Of a stretch of 54,116 nt of DNA, positions 17,369-25,642 are shown piece by piece. Made by a program: the position numbers and the translations under genes. The stretch spans positions 1-54,116 of the forward strand of contig JADLHO010000067.1 in NCBI GenBank assembly GCA_020848735.1, written 5' to 3'. Source of the stretch: Planctomycetota bacterium (GTDB lineage Bacteria; Planctomycetota; UBA1135; UBA2386). The notes beneath the pieces were generated by a model. The model worked only from the letters and a program-made list of their open reading frames with translations. It searched no databases and was not told the origin of the DNA. Numbering within the stretch: the first letter of the stretch is position 1; every line of letters starts with the position of its first letter.

Positions 17369-18142
17369 ATGAACATCCAGGACGCACTCGAGAGCCAGTT
17401 GAGCGAGCTCTTCGTAGTCTCCCAGAAGGGCGAACTCACCCGCGTTCGCACGCCGTTCCTCTATCCGGATGGCGGGGTCATCGATGTCTTCGCCAGTGCC
17501 CGCGCCGACGGCTCGACAACCCTGACCGACCTCGGTGAATCACTCGGCTGGCTCCGTACGCAGTCGCTCGCCACGCGTCGCTCACCCAAGCAGCAACGCC
17601 TCGTGCAAGACGTCTGCCAGACCCTGGGCATCGAGCTCTTCAAGGGGCAGCTGATGTTGCGATGCGCCGATCCGGCGCGGCTTGCGCTGGCGGTGAACCG
17701 GGTCGGGCAGGCCGCCCTCCGCGTCGCCGACCTCTGGTTCACGACCCGCACGCGCTCCGTCGAGTCGAGCACCGACGAGCTGGCCGAATTCCTCGTCCAG
17801 CGCGAGATCGCCTACGAGCGCGCCGTCCACCTCACAGGTCGCTCGGGACGCGACTGGACCATCGATTTCCAGACCCGGACCGCCACGCGAAGCTCGCTCG
17901 TCTGCGTCCTCGCCAGTGGCTCCCGGGCAGCAGCGCGCCGCATCAGCGAGCACGTCGTCGCCGCGTGGCACGACCTGAGCAACTGGCGACTCGGCCCAAC
18001 TGCGATTCACTTCGTCTCCCTCATCGACGACAGCTGCGACGTGTGGGGGGACGAGGACTTCAAACTCGTGGAGTCGGTGTCGGAGGTCTGTCGCTGGTCG
18101 GAGTCGGATGCGTTGGAAAAGGTGTTGCGACCGGCGGCGTGA
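17369..18142 (+). CDS. DUF1828 (and DUF1829-like) domain protein
   Basis: The 257-residue protein starts at ATG 17369, two bases after the previous stop. Residues 1-110 match DUF1828: TPFLYPDGGVIDVFASARADGSTTLTDLGESLGWLRTQ, followed by SPKQQRLVQDVCQTLGIELFKGQLMLR, the characteristic 'disease-like' bicistronic family pattern of a beta-hairpin, an LTD-G element and a helix with a short strand. Residues 125-257 resemble the DUF1829 half (DELAEFLVQREIAYERAVHLTGRSGRDWTIDF). DUF1828 proteins occur in mobile and accessory regions; their biochemical role is not established. Coupling with the DUF6978-like gene suggests that the two products work together. Confidence 0.75.
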   Translation: MNIQDALESQLSELFVVSQKGELTRVRTPFLYPDGGVIDVFASARADGSTTLTDLGESLGWLRTQSLATRRSPKQQRLVQDVCQTLGIELFKGQLMLRCADPARLALAVNRVGQAALRVADLWFTTRTRSVESSTDELAEFLVQREIAYERAVHLTGRSGRDWTIDFQTRTATRSSLVCVLASGSRAAARRISEHVVAAWHDLSNWRLGPTAIHFVSLIDDSCDVWGDEDFKLVESVSEVCRWSESDALEKVLRPAA

Positions 18143-18344
18143 GTGCCGACCGAGAGCCCACTGGATCCACCGGTCACGGCGATCGCGCCCGTGTGCTCGG
18201 CGTCGCACGACGCTAAGGTGCCCCCGCGCTCGGCCGAGGACCGCACCGCAGCGGGGCCATGCCCAGGATCGGGCGCGCGCCTCCTCGCACTCGCCGCGGC
18301 ACGCCGTGCTGCCGCGCGCCTTGCCACCCAGCGACGAAGTCGAA
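18143..18344. other. Intergenic region upstream of the TIR gene
   Basis: About 200 bases separate the DUF1828 gene from the TIR gene. A weak -10-like TAAGGT occurs in the first half, but I see no matching -35. GCGGCA...TGCCGC in the region before 18320 could form a six-bp stem. No convincing gene is present, although several frames stay open because of the high GC. Confidence 0.35.
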
Positions 18345-20639
18345 ATGACGGATCCCGGAGCCAAGCGGAAGGTGTTCCTGAGCTATCGCCGCGGCCTGGC
18401 GAACGGCTATGCGAACGCGGTCCACCTCGCCCTCGGCAATGCGTTCGCGGAGCGGGGCGGCGCCGACGTCTTCCTCGATGTCGACGGGCTGCGGCCGGGC
18501 GAGCGCTTCCCGTCGATGATCGAGGAGCACCTCGCGAAGTCCGACGTGCTCCTGGCGCTCATCGGGCCGGATTGGGAGGAGAACATCGAGACCAACCCCG
18601 ACGACTGGGTCCGCCGCGAGCTCGAGCTCGCCGAGCGCCTCGGCGTGGAGAGCATCCCGGTCCTGCTCGAGCGCGGCATGCCGAAGCTCGGCGCCTCGCC
18701 GGAGCTGCGGGCCTTCGCGCAGCGGCATGCCATCGACGTGAAGCACGGCCACTGGGGCTCCGCGATCGCGACGCTCGTCGAGCGGATCGACGAGGCGGCG
18801 TGGCAGACGCGTCGACGGCGACAGCACGAGCAATGGGCGCGCTCGGATGCGGACGTCAAGGTCCGCGTGCCGATCACGGCGGCGGAACTCGCCCAGGGGA
18901 TCGAGCGGAGCCTGACGACGAAGCTCCTCGTCGGCTGCGACGACTGTGACGGCAGCGGCTGGCAGCGGGACAGCGTCGAGCGCTGCGAGACCTGTGGCGG
19001 CAAGGGTGTCATGTCGAAGCGCCGCGAGCTGACCCTGACGGTGCCTGCCGGTAGCCAGGCGGGCACGGTCCCCATGAAAGCTGCCGGTCACCGGCTGCCC
19101 GGGCGCAGTCCGGGCGATCTCCTGGTGGAGCTGTCCTTGGCGGGAGCGAGCGGCGAAGCGATCGCTGCGGCGAGTCCCAGCTTGCGCGCGCGGAGCGAGG
19201 TCGAGCCGAAGCGTTCGCCGACGGGTTCGAAACGACGACTGGCCGCGGCGATCCTGGGCCTGCTCGCCGTGGCGGGAGCCGCGCTCGCCTGGGTCGCGGT
19301 GAACGGAACCGACGAGCTCGCGGAGGTCCTCGGCAGGACCCTGCGCGTCGACGCGGCGATCGCGCGGGCCGCCGAGCTGACGCAGGAACGCGGCGAGCGC
19401 CACGACGCGATCCGCTCCTGGCTCGCGGAGTCTCACGCGCTCCTCGCCGCGAGAGCCGACGCGCAGCGCCGCGCCAAGGACCCCGATGCGGACGGGGACC
19501 TGAGCCTGTCGATCCAGCGCTTCCTGAGCCGTCTCGAGACCCTCGAGCTCCTCCTGCCGGAGATGGAACGCTGCGAGACCTGGGCCGCGAACGTGCGGGC
19601 CGCCACGTTCCGGCCACGCGACGCGCGCCTGAGCTGGGACCATGTCCGCAGCACGCTCGCGCGGGCCGACGGCGAAGAGCTCTCCGCGCTCTACCGCGGT
19701 CAGGCGATCCCGCTCCGCGACGAGGACCTGCTCGGTCTGGTGCCGCTCGGCATCAATCCGGCGACGAGGCTCTGGGAGTTCTATGACCTGCGCAGTGCCT
19801 GGGACGGCACGGGTTCACCCGTCGATCTGCCGATCCCGGGCTACGACGGCGATGCCGGCCACGTGGCGGTACGCGAGCGGACCGGGATCGTCTTCGTGCT
19901 CGTGCCGGGCGGCGAGTTCACGATGGGCTCGCAGGACGCGGACCGCTCCGATCCCAATCACGATCCGCTCGCCGAGCCCGACGAGGCGCCCGTCCAGTCG
20001 GTGACGCTCGCCCCCTTCCTCATCGCACGCCACGAACTGACGCGCGCCCAATGGGCCCGCCTGGCCTCGGCCAGCGAGGGCGACGGCACCGCAATGCAAG
20101 CGCGCAAGGGCAAGCAGGCACCGGGATCCGAGCTCTTCCCCATGGCGGAGCTCACCTGGGCCGAGGCCGAGGATTGTCTCCGGCGCCACGGCATGACCCT
20201 CCCCACCGAAGCCCAATGGGAATACGCCTGCCGCGCGGGGAGCTCCGCACCGTGGTGGACGGGCACCCAGCTCGCCGACCTGAAGCGCATTGCCTGGCTC
20301 GGCCCGGACGAAGGCGAGCCCCTCGAGCCCGCGCGGACGACACGGCGGGTCGGCGCCGGGGGCGCCTTCTCCGCCAATCGCTTCGGTCTACTCGATGTGC
20401 ACGGCAACGTGATGGAGTGGTGCCAGGACCAGTACGGTCCGTACACCGAGCCCGCCCGGGCCGGCGACGGGCTGCGCCTCCCGGCGGGATTGGCACCCGA
20501 CGCGCCCCGTGTCTTGCGCGGCGGTGATTTCCGCAATCCCCCGGCGGCCGCGCGCTCGGCGTTCCGCGTCGGGACCTTCAGCCCTCAGACGCGCGATGCG
20601 CAGATCGGCGTGCGGCCGGTGCGACGGCTGGGGCCATAG
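18345..20639 (+). CDS. TIR domain - DnaJ C-terminal/zinc-finger module - membrane helix - FGE-sulfatase fold protein
   Basis: The 764-residue protein has an unusual domain order. Residues 8-150 are a bacterial TIR domain (VFLSYRR at 10-16, VFLDVDGLRPGERF, LLALIGPDWEE), with E92 in DDWVRRELELA at the usual NADase glutamate position. Residues 168-267 match the DnaJ C-terminal region without a J-domain: VKVRVPITAAELAQGIERSL, two CxxCxGxG motifs (C198/C201, C214/C217) and LTVPAGSQAGTVPMKAAGHRLPG...GDLLVEL. DnaJ normally has four such motifs. Residues 298-318 are one membrane helix preceded by KRR, giving an N-in, C-out topology. Residues 508-764 are an FGE-sulfatase fold (FVLVPGGEFTMGSQD, LPTEAQWEYACRAG, DVHGNVMEWCQD, RVLRGGDFRN) lacking the catalytic Cys pair. 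Probably a signalling or immune effector. Confidence 0.85.
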   Translation: MTDPGAKRKVFLSYRRGLANGYANAVHLALGNAFAERGGADVFLDVDGLRPGERFPSMIEEHLAKSDVLLALIGPDWEENIETNPDDWVRRELELAERLGVESIPVLLERGMPKLGASPELRAFAQRHAIDVKHGHWGSAIATLVERIDEAAWQTRRRRQHEQWARSDADVKVRVPITAAELAQGIERSLTTKLLVGCDDCDGSGWQRDSVERCETCGGKGVMSKRRELTLTVPAGSQAGTVPMKAAGHRLPGRSPGDLLVELSLAGASGEAIAAASPSLRARSEVEPKRSPTGSKRRLAAAILGLLAVAGAALAWVAVNGTDELAEVLGRTLRVDAAIARAAELTQERGERHDAIRSWLAESHALLAARADAQRRAKDPDADGDLSLSIQRFLSRLETLELLLPEMERCETWAANVRAATFRPRDARLSWDHVRSTLARADGEELSALYRGQAIPLRDEDLLGLVPLGINPATRLWEFYDLRSAWDGTGSPVDLPIPGYDGDAGHVAVRERTGIVFVLVPGGEFTMGSQDADRSDPNHDPLAEPDEAPVQSVTLAPFLIARHELTRAQWARLASASEGDGTAMQARKGKQAPGSELFPMAELTWAEAEDCLRRHGMTLPTEAQWEYACRAGSSAPWWTGTQLADLKRIAWLGPDEGEPLEPARTTRRVGAGGAFSANRFGLLDVHGNVMEWCQDQYGPYTEPARAGDGLRLPAGLAPDAPRVLRGGDFRNPPAAARSAFRVGTFSPQTRDAQIGVRPVRRLGP

Positions 20640-20657
20640 CGGCAGGCGTGCGCGCGA

Positions 20658-22955
20658 TCAGCGCGGCTTCGCGATGGGCGCCGCGGGTTCGGGGCGTTGG
20701 GTCAGGACGACGCGGATGAAGACGCGCTTGCCCAGGTTGCCGTCGGGCGGGAACCAGGCCCGAGCGCGCGCCGGATCCGTGCTGCGGCAGATCCGGAGCT
20801 TGCCCTCGAAGGGCACCCCCGGGTGCTCGATCCGCTGGTCGATGCCATCCCGGTCGACCCGGTCGAGGCACCATTCGTACGCGAACTCACCGGAGCCTCT
20901 GGCCTGCCGACCACGGAGGGCGCCCGCATGCAATCGAACCCATTCCGCCTCGGTCGGCAGGGTGTACGCATAGCCCGGGGGCAGACGGCCGGCCTCCCGC
21001 TCCCGCTGCGTCGCATAGAGGCAGAACATGACGGCGTGGTTCCAGCTCACCGTGACCCCGTCGTCGCGCTGCGGCGAGCGCAGCCCGTCCCAATACTGCG
21101 CGATCTCGTCGTCGCCGATCGTGTCCGCGCTGACCCACATCACCTCGCTGGAATCCGACGCACCCGAGCTGACCGGGATCATCCGCATGCCCAGAGCCGC
21201 GGTGAACTCGCGCCCCGGCACGAGCGCGCCGTCGTCGGACGCATCCGCGGCCCCTGCCGGTGACGGGGCCGCCAGCTCCGGAAACGCGTCGGGACCTGCG
21301 GCGAGTCCCGCGGCCATGCCGGCGAGAGGTTCACGGATATCGAGCCCTTCGCGGAGCGCCTCCCCGAGCGCCTCCCGCTTCGCCGCATCGAAGACCACGA
21401 GCGGACCTTCGATCAACGCGAGGGCCTCCGCGGGGCGTTTCTCCTTCAATGCGGTCTCGAAGGCCGCCCGCTTGGCGAGGAAGCTCTCGGTCGCCCAGCG
21501 TCGCAGCTCCGCGAGCCGCTGGCGGACCGCGTCCTGCGCCTCGCCGTCGGCGAGCCTCAGGACCTGCTCGTAGATGCGCATCGCCTCCTGCAGGCCGCCT
21601 TCGCGGATCAGGAGCGCGGCCGCGTCGAGACCGAGCCGCCAATCCGTGACCACCTGCCAATAGGCCGAGGCCAGCAGCCTTGCGGCGCTGCCGAGCTCGC
21701 CGGCGTCCTCGGCCGCGCGGCCCTCGCGCGTGAGCCTCTCGCGCTGTTCTTCGAGTCGCTTCCGCGCGGCGTCGGCGACTGACCGGTCGGAGACGCCGGC
21801 CAGGCTCTGATCGATCTCCGCCGCCTGTTGCATGCCGCCCAATCCGACGAGGACATTGCGGCCCTGCACCACCTGCTCGAACTTTCGCAGGGCCAGCTTC
21901 CGGTCCATCACCCGCAGCGCCTCCTCGCCCTCGCGCACGAGGCGCTTGAGCCAGGCCACCTGATCGGCGAGCTCCCGGCGGCGTTGTTCCAGGTCACCGT
22001 CGTCGCCGAGCGCGTCGAGATCCGCGGCGAGGGCGCCGTATGCGGCGCTCCGCGACGCGTCCGACGTCCGCATGCCGAAGAGCCGGGCCGTGGTCTTCCG
22101 CGCCCTCGCGCGGTGCTCCCGGGCAGCCTGCTCGTCCCCACGCGCTGCCGCGGCCTTGGCACGGGCGAGGGAGTCGCGGATCCAGGCCACGAGGGTCTCG
22201 CCGATGCGCGCCGCGGTCTCCTCGTCGCCGGACTCCGCCACCGCGGCGATCGCGTCGAGAGCGCGATCGTGGTCGTCCAGCTCGTCGTGGAGCGTCTGCG
22301 CGTGCCGCAGGGCGGCCTCGCGATCGCGGCGCGCCGCCGCAGGATCGCCGGCGGCGTTCCGCTTCGCCTGCGCGGCGAGCGCCTTCGCACCGAAGACCAT
22401 CCGATCCTTCGCCGCCTCGCGCCGTTCACCCGCGCTGCCCCGCGCGACTCTCGAATAGGACTCCGTCGCCGCGTCGAGCTGGCCCGCCTCCATCAGGTTC
22501 TTGGCCTCCCGCTGCAGCGCTTCGAGATCGGCCGCGCTCGCGGCAGCGGGCTCGCCTGCGGCGTCCTCCGGTCGGGGCGCCGGGCTTCCTGCGCGTCCCG
22601 CCTCGAGCTCGATCCGCCGCCGTAGCTCTTCGGTCAAAGCCGAATCGCGAGCGAGGCAGGCCTGCGACCTCGCGAGTGCGTCGCGCGCGCCGGGGGCATT
22701 GCCCGCCCTCAGCAGGAGCTCGGCCTGCAGGAAGTGGACATCCCAGCGATCGAGACCGGCGTCGATCGCACCTTGCACAAGGCGCAGGGCCTCCGGGACA
22801 TCGCTCGTCGCCACGGCCCTGGCCCGCTCGAGCATCGCATTCGCCTCCTGCCCGGCGGCGAGTCCGCAGAGCAGGAGCGATCCGAGCGCGACCGGCAGGA
22901 GCCGTGCTGTGGCCGAGCGGCCCGACGAGTTCGACGCATGATCTCCGAGACGCAT
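20658..22955 (-). CDS. Secreted TPR/coiled-coil protein with degenerate C-terminal FGE-sulfatase-like domain
   Basis: The 765-residue protein begins with a signal peptide (ARLLPVALGSLLLCGLAAGQ). Residues 40-560 are helical, Ala/Arg/Glu-rich TPR-like repeats, for example ALRLVQGAIDAGLDRWDVHFLQAELLLRAGNAPGARDAL. Residues 575-765 resemble an FGE-sulfatase domain: GMRMIPVSSG, VTVSWNHAVMFCLYATQRER, the family hallmark YTLPTEAEWVRLHAGALRG, and FAYEWCLDR. The final R-G-G-x-x-x-C/R-x-x-F-R region is rewritten as GNLGKRVFIRVVL, with no catalytic Cys pair. I prefer ATG 22955 because AGGAG lies ten bases upstream; ATG 22979 is also in frame. It converges on the TIR-FGE gene with an 18-base gap and probably acts in the periplasm, perhaps with that protein. 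Confidence 0.82.
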   Translation of the reverse strand: MRLGDHASNSSGRSATARLLPVALGSLLLCGLAAGQEANAMLERARAVATSDVPEALRLVQGAIDAGLDRWDVHFLQAELLLRAGNAPGARDALARSQACLARDSALTEELRRRIELEAGRAGSPAPRPEDAAGEPAAASAADLEALQREAKNLMEAGQLDAATESYSRVARGSAGERREAAKDRMVFGAKALAAQAKRNAAGDPAAARRDREAALRHAQTLHDELDDHDRALDAIAAVAESGDEETAARIGETLVAWIRDSLARAKAAAARGDEQAAREHRARARKTTARLFGMRTSDASRSAAYGALAADLDALGDDGDLEQRRRELADQVAWLKRLVREGEEALRVMDRKLALRKFEQVVQGRNVLVGLGGMQQAAEIDQSLAGVSDRSVADAARKRLEEQRERLTREGRAAEDAGELGSAARLLASAYWQVVTDWRLGLDAAALLIREGGLQEAMRIYEQVLRLADGEAQDAVRQRLAELRRWATESFLAKRAAFETALKEKRPAEALALIEGPLVVFDAAKREALGEALREGLDIREPLAGMAAGLAAGPDAFPELAAPSPAGAADASDDGALVPGREFTAALGMRMIPVSSGASDSSEVMWVSADTIGDDEIAQYWDGLRSPQRDDGVTVSWNHAVMFCLYATQREREAGRLPPGYAYTLPTEAEWVRLHAGALRGRQARGSGEFAYEWCLDRVDRDGIDQRIEHPGVPFEGKLRICRSTDPARARAWFPPDGNLGKRVFIRVVLTQRPEPAAPIAKPR

Positions 22956-23029
22956 GGAATCCTGGCTCCTCATACCCATGGAACGATGATCGCGGTCTTG
23001 GTGCGCACGTGCAGGGTCGCGAACGGGGC

Positions 23030-24244
23030 TCAGCTGCCGAGACCCGCGGCGACGAGCCCTCGCAGTTTCCCCTCATCCACGTCCACCCCGAGTCCAGGGG
23101 CATCCGGCGGAAGCGCCATCCCGCCCGACACCCGCAACGGCTCGCGCAGGATGTCGGCGGCGAGGAACTGCGGGCCATTGAGCGCGGCCGGACGCTTCAA
23201 TCCATACGCCGCATAGAGCTGGAGCGTCGCGGCGAGGGAGAGGTCGGGATCGGTGAGGCCGCTGCCGAGCCAGAGGAGGCCCTCCTGTTCGCAGAACTCG
23301 ATCTGGGCGCGGCACGAGGCCAGGCCTCCGCAGCGGGACGGCTTCATCGCGACGCCATCGAGCATCCCGAGCGCGTGGAACTCGCGCAGCTCGACGGGGC
23401 TGATGACGCCCTCGTCCATGAGGATGGGCAGCGCGCGAAGCGCCTTGAGCTCGCGATAGCCGGAGATGCGATTGGGGCGGAGCGGGGCCTCGAGCACGTC
23501 GACGCCGGCATCGGCGAGCCTGCGGACCGCGAGGCGCGCGGCCTCGAGCGTGTAGCCGCCGTTGGCGTCGGCCCAGAGGAAGGCCGTCGGAGCCAGGGCG
23601 CGCACCGCCTTGGCGAGGGCCTCGTCGAAGACGGGGTCGGGGCCGACCTTGAGGTTGAAGTGGCGGTAACCGAGTGCCGCGCCCTCGGCCATGACCTTCT
23701 CGACCTCGTCGAGCCTGGTGACGTTGACGGTCCAGCTCAGCGCGAGAGCCTCGCCCGGCGCCCTGCCCCAGAGGGCCGCGAGCGACTGGCCACGGCGGCG
23801 CCCGATCAGGTCGTGCATCGCGAGGTCGACGCCGGCGCGCGTGATCGGCATGCCCGTGCTGAAACCGGGGGCGATCGCCTGATCCATGGCGGCGTGGGCG
23901 GCCGCGAGGTCCTCGGCGTCACAGCCGATCAGGGCGGGGCCGAAATAGCGGCGCAGGGCGACGGTCGCCGTCTCCAGCGTCTCGTCGCTCCACCTCGCGA
24001 TCGGCACGGATTGGCCATAGCCGAAGCTGCCGTCGTCGGCGCAGAGCTTCACGACGACCGCCGCGCGCGTGCCCGCGCCCTGGCTGTCGGCGAAGAACTT
24101 GAAGTAGCCGCGCATCGGATAGCGCAGCGGGAAGACCTCCACGCGTTCGATGCGCGCGCCGGAACGCACGGCACGCGCCGGCGCGGCCGTGCACGCCGCG
24201 GCGGCTGCGCTCCCGGCGGCGACGAGGAAGTCCCGGCGGTTCAC
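23030..24244 (-). CDS. Enolase-superfamily (mandelate racemase / muconate-lactonizing type) enzyme with Tat signal
   Basis: The 404-residue protein starts at a GTG that overlaps the stop of the DUF1801 gene by four bases. It opens with a twin-arginine signal, NRRDFLVAAGSAAAAACTAAPARA, so it should be exported folded. The enolase-superfamily barrel shows the metal ligands in order: D in WADANGGY, E in VLEAPL, D in LMDEGV, and a lysine in VAMKPSRCGG, as in the MLE/epimerase subgroup. The usual K-x-K general-base pair appears as NLKVG, with the second lysine kept and the first replaced by Asn. Substrate likely a carboxylate such as a sugar acid or dipeptide; not determinable. Last gene of a five-gene operon. 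Confidence 0.88.
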   Translation of the reverse strand: MNRRDFLVAAGSAAAAACTAAPARAVRSGARIERVEVFPLRYPMRGYFKFFADSQGAGTRAAVVVKLCADDGSFGYGQSVPIARWSDETLETATVALRRYFGPALIGCDAEDLAAAHAAMDQAIAPGFSTGMPITRAGVDLAMHDLIGRRRGQSLAALWGRAPGEALALSWTVNVTRLDEVEKVMAEGAALGYRHFNLKVGPDPVFDEALAKAVRALAPTAFLWADANGGYTLEAARLAVRRLADAGVDVLEAPLRPNRISGYRELKALRALPILMDEGVISPVELREFHALGMLDGVAMKPSRCGGLASCRAQIEFCEQEGLLWLGSGLTDPDLSLAATLQLYAAYGLKRPAALNGPQFLAADILREPLRVSGGMALPPDAPGLGVDVDEGKLRGLVAAGLGS

Positions 24245-24783
24245 CGTCCCCCCGCCTTCCGCTTCGCCCCGAGGCCCGGGAAACGCTCCGCCTGCACGAT
24301 CCACGCGGCGAGCTGCGCCTCGTCCATCTCGGTGGCGCGCACGAGGTCCACACCGCGCGTGTACTTCCCGGTCCCGACCGGGGGCACGGGGTCCAGTTTC
24401 GTCCCGTGGAGGAAGGTGACCTTCACGTGGTCGGCGAAGCCGCCGCAGGACACGAACCAGCCATTGCCCGTGCCGTAGAAGGCCATCCCCCATTTGATGC
24501 AGCGCCGCAGGCCGGGCAGGGTCTTCGCGATCAGCGCATCGAAGCGCTTCGCGATGGCGCGCTGCGGCGCCGGGAGCGAGGCGATGTAGGCGAAGACCGG
24601 CGCATCGCCCTCGGCCGCCGCCGCGGCGCTGGCCTTGCCGGTCTTCGCCCCCGGCAGGGTCCTGGCCAGCCTGCCCTGCGCGGCGCTCCGCGCGCGCGAC
24701 GGCTTCGCGCCGCTCGCGGTCTTGCTCGAAGGCTTGTTCGACGTCTTGCTCGTCTTCCGGCTCGTCGGTTTCTTCGTCGCCAT
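24241..24783 (-). CDS. DUF1801 domain protein with lysine-rich N-terminal tail
   Basis: The 180-residue protein has a DUF1801 (YdhG-like) fold at residues 60-180: FAYIASLPAPQRAIAKRFDALIAKTLPGLRRCIKWGMAFYG, FADHVKVTFLHGTKL and GVDLVRATEMDEAQLAAWIVQAERF. Residues 1-58 are a Lys/Ser/Thr/Ala-rich, probably disordered basic tail similar to histone-H1-like tails, which could contact nucleic acid. The ATG at 24783 begins that tail. It lies 43 bases downstream of the second DUF6807 gene and overlaps the next gene by four bases (GTGA). DUF1801 function is not established; its place between exported enzymes is odd. Confidence 0.85.
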   Translation of the reverse strand: MATKKPTSRKTSKTSNKPSSKTASGAKPSRARSAAQGRLARTLPGAKTGKASAAAAAEGDAPVFAYIASLPAPQRAIAKRFDALIAKTLPGLRRCIKWGMAFYGTGNGWFVSCGGFADHVKVTFLHGTKLDPVPPVGTGKYTRGVDLVRATEMDEAQLAAWIVQAERFPGLGAKRKAGGR

Positions 24784-24826
24784 GGGTCTGGTTCTCCGTC
24801 GGACCTCGTCGGACCTCGTCTGCCGC

Positions 24827-25642
24827 TCACTCGCCGCGCACGTACGCGCGGTACCGCGCGGCCACCGCTCCGGCCCGCGCATCACCGCGGTGCACGAAGA
24901 TCCTGACGCGGCCCCGCAGTTCGTCACCCGCGGCGAGCGCGAAGGGCCGGCCGCTCCGCGCATCGGGACGCCGCGGCCCGACGATCCCGTAATCGCGGGT
25001 CACCCATTTGCGCCATTGCCCGTCCTGCGGGAGGAAGACCGCGATCCCCTCGGTCACGCCCTCGATCGTCGCGCTCGCATCGACCCAGTTGGCGTACTGC
25101 AGGTTCGTCGCCGCCTGACCGCGCCGGCCCTGGTCGTCGACCAGGCTGCCGCCCCGTTCCACGCTGAACTGCGGGTGCAGGCGCAGGTAGGGCCAGGCGT
25201 AATGGACGGCGTCGGAGTGGAAGCGCAGCTCGCCGTAGGCCGCGCGCAGCGACCACTCGAGATCGATCAGCGCCTCGCCCGACCCGAGCGCCGCGTAGCC
25301 CAGCGTCCGCACGTCGTCGAGGACGGGCTGTCCGTCCGTGACCCAGCGCAGCGACGCGGTGAACACGCGCCGCGTCCCGACCGTCGCCCAGGACGCCTCG
25401 CCCTGCGGCACGATCGCGCTGCGGGGATGCGTCTTGTGGTAGTAATCGATGACCGGGCCCTCGCCGAGCTGGACCTTGTCCGCGATCCAGAGCGCGCCAT
25501 GGTGTGGGAAGCGCGTCGGCGCGGGATCGAGCAGCTCCTTGCCCGAGGGGCTCCGCAGCCCCGTCCAATGCGGGAGCGCGACGCCCTCGCCGGCCCGCCA
25601 GGCGATCGGCTCCGGATCCTGGCGCACGTTCACAGCGTCCAT
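24827..25642 (-). CDS. DUF6807 (PmoA-like) family protein
   Basis: The predicted 271-residue protein fits DUF6807 by the segment LPHWTGLRSPSGKELLDPAPTRFPHHGALWIADKVQ (family pattern: RPY...P.G......DHPHHRGLW), by IDLEWSLRAAYGELRFHSDAVHYAWPYLRLHP, and by AVFLPQDGQWRKWVTRDYGIVGPRR near the end. The aspartate before the HH pair is missing. ATG 25642 overlaps the Gfo/Idh stop by 13 bases; an in-frame GTG at 25633 overlaps it by four and is equally possible. No signal peptide is visible with either start, unlike the paralog at 26967. These proteins often accompany Gfo/Idh oxidoreductases in carbohydrate-degradation loci; enzymatic function is unproven. Confidence 0.78.
   Translation of the reverse strand: MDAVNVRQDPEPIAWRAGEGVALPHWTGLRSPSGKELLDPAPTRFPHHGALWIADKVQLGEGPVIDYYHKTHPRSAIVPQGEASWATVGTRRVFTASLRWVTDGQPVLDDVRTLGYAALGSGEALIDLEWSLRAAYGELRFHSDAVHYAWPYLRLHPQFSVERGGSLVDDQGRRGQAATNLQYANWVDASATIEGVTEGIAVFLPQDGQWRKWVTRDYGIVGPRRPDARSGRPFALAAGDELRGRVRIFVHRGDARAGAVAARYRAYVRGE

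Noticed and set aside
18345..22955. Diversity-generating retroelement with FGE-fold targets
   Set aside because: FGE/C-type-lectin folds are common retroelement targets, but no reverse transcriptase gene and no template/variable repeat pair is visible in the window.
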